DNA of 64,000 nucleotides, taken from contig NZ_CP146078.1 in NCBI RefSeq assembly GCF_037023725.1, positions 1 to 64,000 on the forward strand, given 5' to 3'. The stretch is from Pseudomonas bubulae. Lineage in GTDB: Bacteria > Pseudomonadota > Gammaproteobacteria > Pseudomonadales > Pseudomonadaceae. How positions within the stretch are numbered: the stretch's first letter is position 1; every line of letters begins with the position of its first letter. The notes beneath the pieces are model-generated. The model had not been told where the DNA came from, ran no database searches, and was given only the letters and a program-made list of their open reading frames with translations. This document shows, piece after piece, positions 62,285 to 64,000 of the stretch. A program made the translations under genes and the position numbers.

Positions 62285-62770
62285 AGCGAGGGTTTGCCGG
62301 CAGGCACTGGGCTTAAGTGCACTTTCTGTTCCATTGCTCCCCAAACCCCAACATCTACGGCCTCAACCTGACAGGCCACGGTCTTAACGTACGATTTTTT
62401 CCGAATTCTGTAGGCTCCCCATCAATAACAGCCTGACACTTGGGGGGCCGATTTGATCTGCTCTGTCAGGACCAGGCAAACAACACAGACCAGTTCTGCA
62501 CGGATCTGCATTGAGCCCTACTGACACTTGGGGGGCTTTTTTGTTTTGGACTCACACGCGGCCAGCACCAGGTCAACACGAATAAGCCAAGGCTAGCAGG
62601 ATCTGCATCAACAATTACATAACAGTTGGGGGGCTTTTTGACCTGGACGCACACGCGGCCAGCACCAGGTCAACACCAACAAGCCCCGGCTGGAAGGATC
62701 TGCATGGGGTTCGGGGAGCAATGGAACAGTAAACGCACTTAAGCCCAGTACCTGCCCGCAAACCAGCGCT
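62285..62770. repeat. 65-bp imperfect inverted repeat flanking part of the iteron region
   Basis: Arms at 62285-62349 and 62706-62770 match at about 57 of 65 positions by eye. They share the motif TTCCATTGCTCC and CACTTAAGCCCAGT. The 356 bases between them contain a Tn3-type end and three long iteron repeats. A direct copy of the TTCCATTGCTCCCC motif recurs at 62948. Confidence 0.75.
62383..62420 (+). repeat. Solitary Tn3-family terminal inverted repeat
   Basis: CTTAACGTACGATTTTTTCC at one end and CCCC at the other, 38 bases in all; it matches the repeat at 2027-2064 at 31 of 38 positions and resembles the Tn501/Tn1721 type of end. Outer end faces right. No transposase is attached, so it is a relic or unused end. 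Confidence 0.75.
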
Positions 62771-63110
62771 CTGTCTGGGGAGTACGATAAAACCACCGTT
62801 TTATGAAACCGCTTTAACGAACATCAGGAAGGACCGTAAACATCCGAAAAGCGGTTCGATAAACTCGTTTCGACAATCAGAGTTCTCCAATCAACAGTCA
62901 CATACGAGTAAAGCGAACTCTAATTCGTGCTTACGTTGGTTTTCGGTTCCATTGCTCCCCAAACCCCTGCATCAACACTCGCATAACACTTGGGGGGCTT
63001 TTTGACCTGGGCACACGCACGGCCAGCACCAGGTCAACACCAACAAGCCCCGGCCGGTAGGATCTGCATTGATATTCTGCCAACACTTGAGGGGCTTTTT
63101 ATTGTAATGG
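62434..63110 (+). repeat. Iteron-bearing long direct repeats upstream of oriV
   Basis: Iteron-like cores (TGACACTTGGGGGGC and variants) start at 62434, 62522, 62621, 62985 and 63082. Three are part of ~85-bp direct repeats (62522-62608, 62621-62705, 62985-63069) that also share TTGACCTGG...CCAGGTCAA and end GGATCTGCAT; 62434-62511 is a degraded fourth. Likely TrfA-binding sites for copy-number control. Confidence 0.8.
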
Positions 63111-63239
63111 GCAGCGCGATGCACGATCCGACCACAGACCGAGAACCCACCTCCCTTCTGGGGTACCCATCATGGGTCTTTAACGCGCAGGAAGCCTTCT
63201 AGTCTTGCGGTTCCTTAGAAGCGGCGATGCAAAGGGGGT

Positions 63240-63670
63240 TTTTTCCCTTTGCGTAGCGAAGCGATCAAGGCGGAGCGTAGCGACGTTGACTGCCTCCTGG
63301 GTGAAGGACGCTTGCGGCCGAGGGGCGCAGCCCCTGGGGGGATGGGAGAGCCGCTTGCGGCTCGGGAGGGATCGAGAAGGGGGGTCTCCCCCCTTCGGCG
63401 CGGTTGGTTAAAACAGGGGTTATATAAGAGGGTTTAAAGAAAGGGTTAGGCATACCGCGAAAAGCCTCGCAAACCGTTGATTTTAAAGGGTTAACTACCA
63501 GAATGGCAGCCCCTCAAGTGTCGGTAGCCTGGCCCCTCAAGTGTCGGTACTTCTGCCCCTGATGTGTTAGGTCGGTCGCCCCTGATGTGTTAGTAGGCAG
63601 CCCCTCAAGTGTTAGTACAAAATGACGGTTATCCACGCGGTTATCCACAGAAACGGTGGATAACGCCCTG
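63240..63670 (-). other. Vegetative origin oriV, RK2/IncP-1 type
   Basis: Reading leftward: three DnaA boxes (63655-63663, 63641-63649, 63629-63637, TTATCCACA-type), five iterons (GCCCCTCAAGTGT or GCCCCTGATGTGT on the plus strand at 63509, 63532, 63555, 63578 and 63600; spacing 22-23 bp), an AT-rich stretch (about 63415-63500, with GGGTTA/TTTAAA repeats) and a GC-rich segment (63240-63410). This is the order of the RK2 origin: DnaA boxes, iterons, AT-rich unwinding region, GC-rich region. TrfA would bind the iterons. Confidence 0.9.
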
Positions 63671-63758
63671 CTGGGCGCCGCGATTTCGCTCATAAAGGCT
63701 TGACCTGATGCCCAGCTCACGGTTTTAGCGATTCTGAGGCCGAAAAAAGGGGGGCTTA

Positions 63759-63804
63759 GCCCCCCAAGTGTTAAGTTCTGCCTTTCACTGGCCCCTCAAG
63801 TGTT
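63759..63804 (-). repeat. Two extra iteron-like sites between oriV and trfA
   Basis: GCCCCCCAAGTGTTA (from 63760) and GCCCCTCAAGTGTTA (63791-63804) match the oriV iterons. They lie just past the trfA stop codon and may contribute to copy control. Confidence 0.75.
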
Positions 63805-63841
63805 AGGAGTTGCCCGAATTGTCCCGCATTTGTCCCCTCCA

Positions 63842-64000
63842 CTAGCGAACGCAGTGGATGAAATCCTTCTCAACCCATGTTTTCTCAACCAGACCGATTT
63901 CCTCCAGCTCTTTGCATGCCTCCCTCGACTGCTCGGCCCATTTCTTCTTGCGGGTAGACTCTGATCCGCAGATGAGGCGGAACGTCTCCAGCTTGAGTGG
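63842..64000 (-). CDS. trfA: TrfA replication initiator, C-terminal end (runs off the right edge)
   Basis: The last 52 residues of a TrfA-type initiator are encoded: LKLETFRLICGSESTRKKKW then a helical segment ending EKDFIHCVR. This closely recalls the C-terminal winged helix of RK2 TrfA (…CGSDSTRVKKW…HCKR). The gene continues beyond the window. Iterons and DnaA boxes next to it support the identity; TrfA would recruit host DnaA/DnaB to oriV. Confidence 0.85.
   Translation of the reverse strand, partial: PLKLETFRLICGSESTRKKKWAEQSREACKELEEIGLVEKTWVEKDFIHCVR

Noticed and set aside
62434..63110. Longer repeats as a CRISPR array or transposon ends
   Set aside because: Spacing is irregular, repeats are about 85 bp and contain iteron cores; no cas genes.
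63509..63614. Regularly spaced short repeats as a possible CRISPR array
   Set aside because: Repeat cores of about 13-17 bp at 22-23 bp spacing next to DnaA boxes and trfA are replication iterons; spacers are only a few bases.

Overview
The window is a 64 kb piece of a large mosaic plasmid, most likely from a Pseudomonas. The backbone on the right (about 37.8-64 kb) follows the gene order of the IncP-1 plasmids RP4/RK2 closely. It has a RK2-type oriV with TrfA iterons and DnaA boxes, the C-terminus of trfA, a klc/kle/kor control region, korA nested in incC, korB, kfr-like genes, and a Tra1 block (traM-L-K, oriT, traJ-I(H)-G-F-E-D-C). Perfect KorB operators and KorA-type and KorC-type palindromes sit where IncP-1 regulation would predict. 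Several backbone proteins are clearly divergent (838-residue TraI, 1326-residue TraC), and some genes are unfamiliar, so this looks like an IncP-1-related but non-classical plasmid. Family names come from remembered sequence features, not from searches.

The left 37 kb is accessory and layered. (1) 1-4.04 kb: the end of a Tn3-family transposon inserted in an IS21-family element. (2) 4.3-17 kb: an oxidant-defence island with msrB-msrA, a glutathione transferase, a CorA transporter, an oxidoreductase, an HbpS/GlcG-like protein, a redoxin, a molybdoenzyme/flavin-reductase pair, a glutaredoxin, a lone SdhC, and an RclC-like DUF417 membrane protein beside an RclR-like AraC regulator. This content suggests resistance to hypochlorous acid and related oxidants. 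(3) 17.16-19.65 kb: a second Tn3-family transposase, cut by a Tn402-type class 1 integron. (4) 19.65-23.65 kb: that integron, bounded by IRi and IRt, with intI1, a weak Pc, three cassettes (chlorite-dismutase-like, cupin, QacF/H-type SMR pump) and tniR. It has no 3'-conserved segment and has lost tniABQ.

(5) 23.9-28.15 kb: plasmid scar tissue. It holds an unknown gene, the 3' part of rulB (a UmuC-like polymerase), and virB10 (5'-truncated), virB11 and a virB1-like transglycosylase (3'-truncated) from a VirB-type secretion system. (6) 28.1-36.0 kb: a catabolic module that looks like Pseudomonas chromosomal DNA (it carries a REP-like element). A VanA-type Rieske oxygenase and its reductase, a DUF2817 hydrolase and a polar-amino-acid-type ABC importer are read leftward, and a LysR regulator is divergent from them. 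The substrate is unknown. (7) 36.0-37.8 kb: decayed LysR, IS and SDR fragments, and a small protein built of four repeats, next to traC.

The backbone should provide replication (TrfA/oriV), partition and global repression (IncC, KorB, KorA, KorC), anti-restriction (KlcA) and DNA processing for transfer (relaxosome, coupling protein, primase, topoisomerase). No complete mating-pair formation system is in the window. The load offers oxidant and biocide tolerance plus one catabolic pathway. No tRNA, rRNA or CRISPR array was seen.
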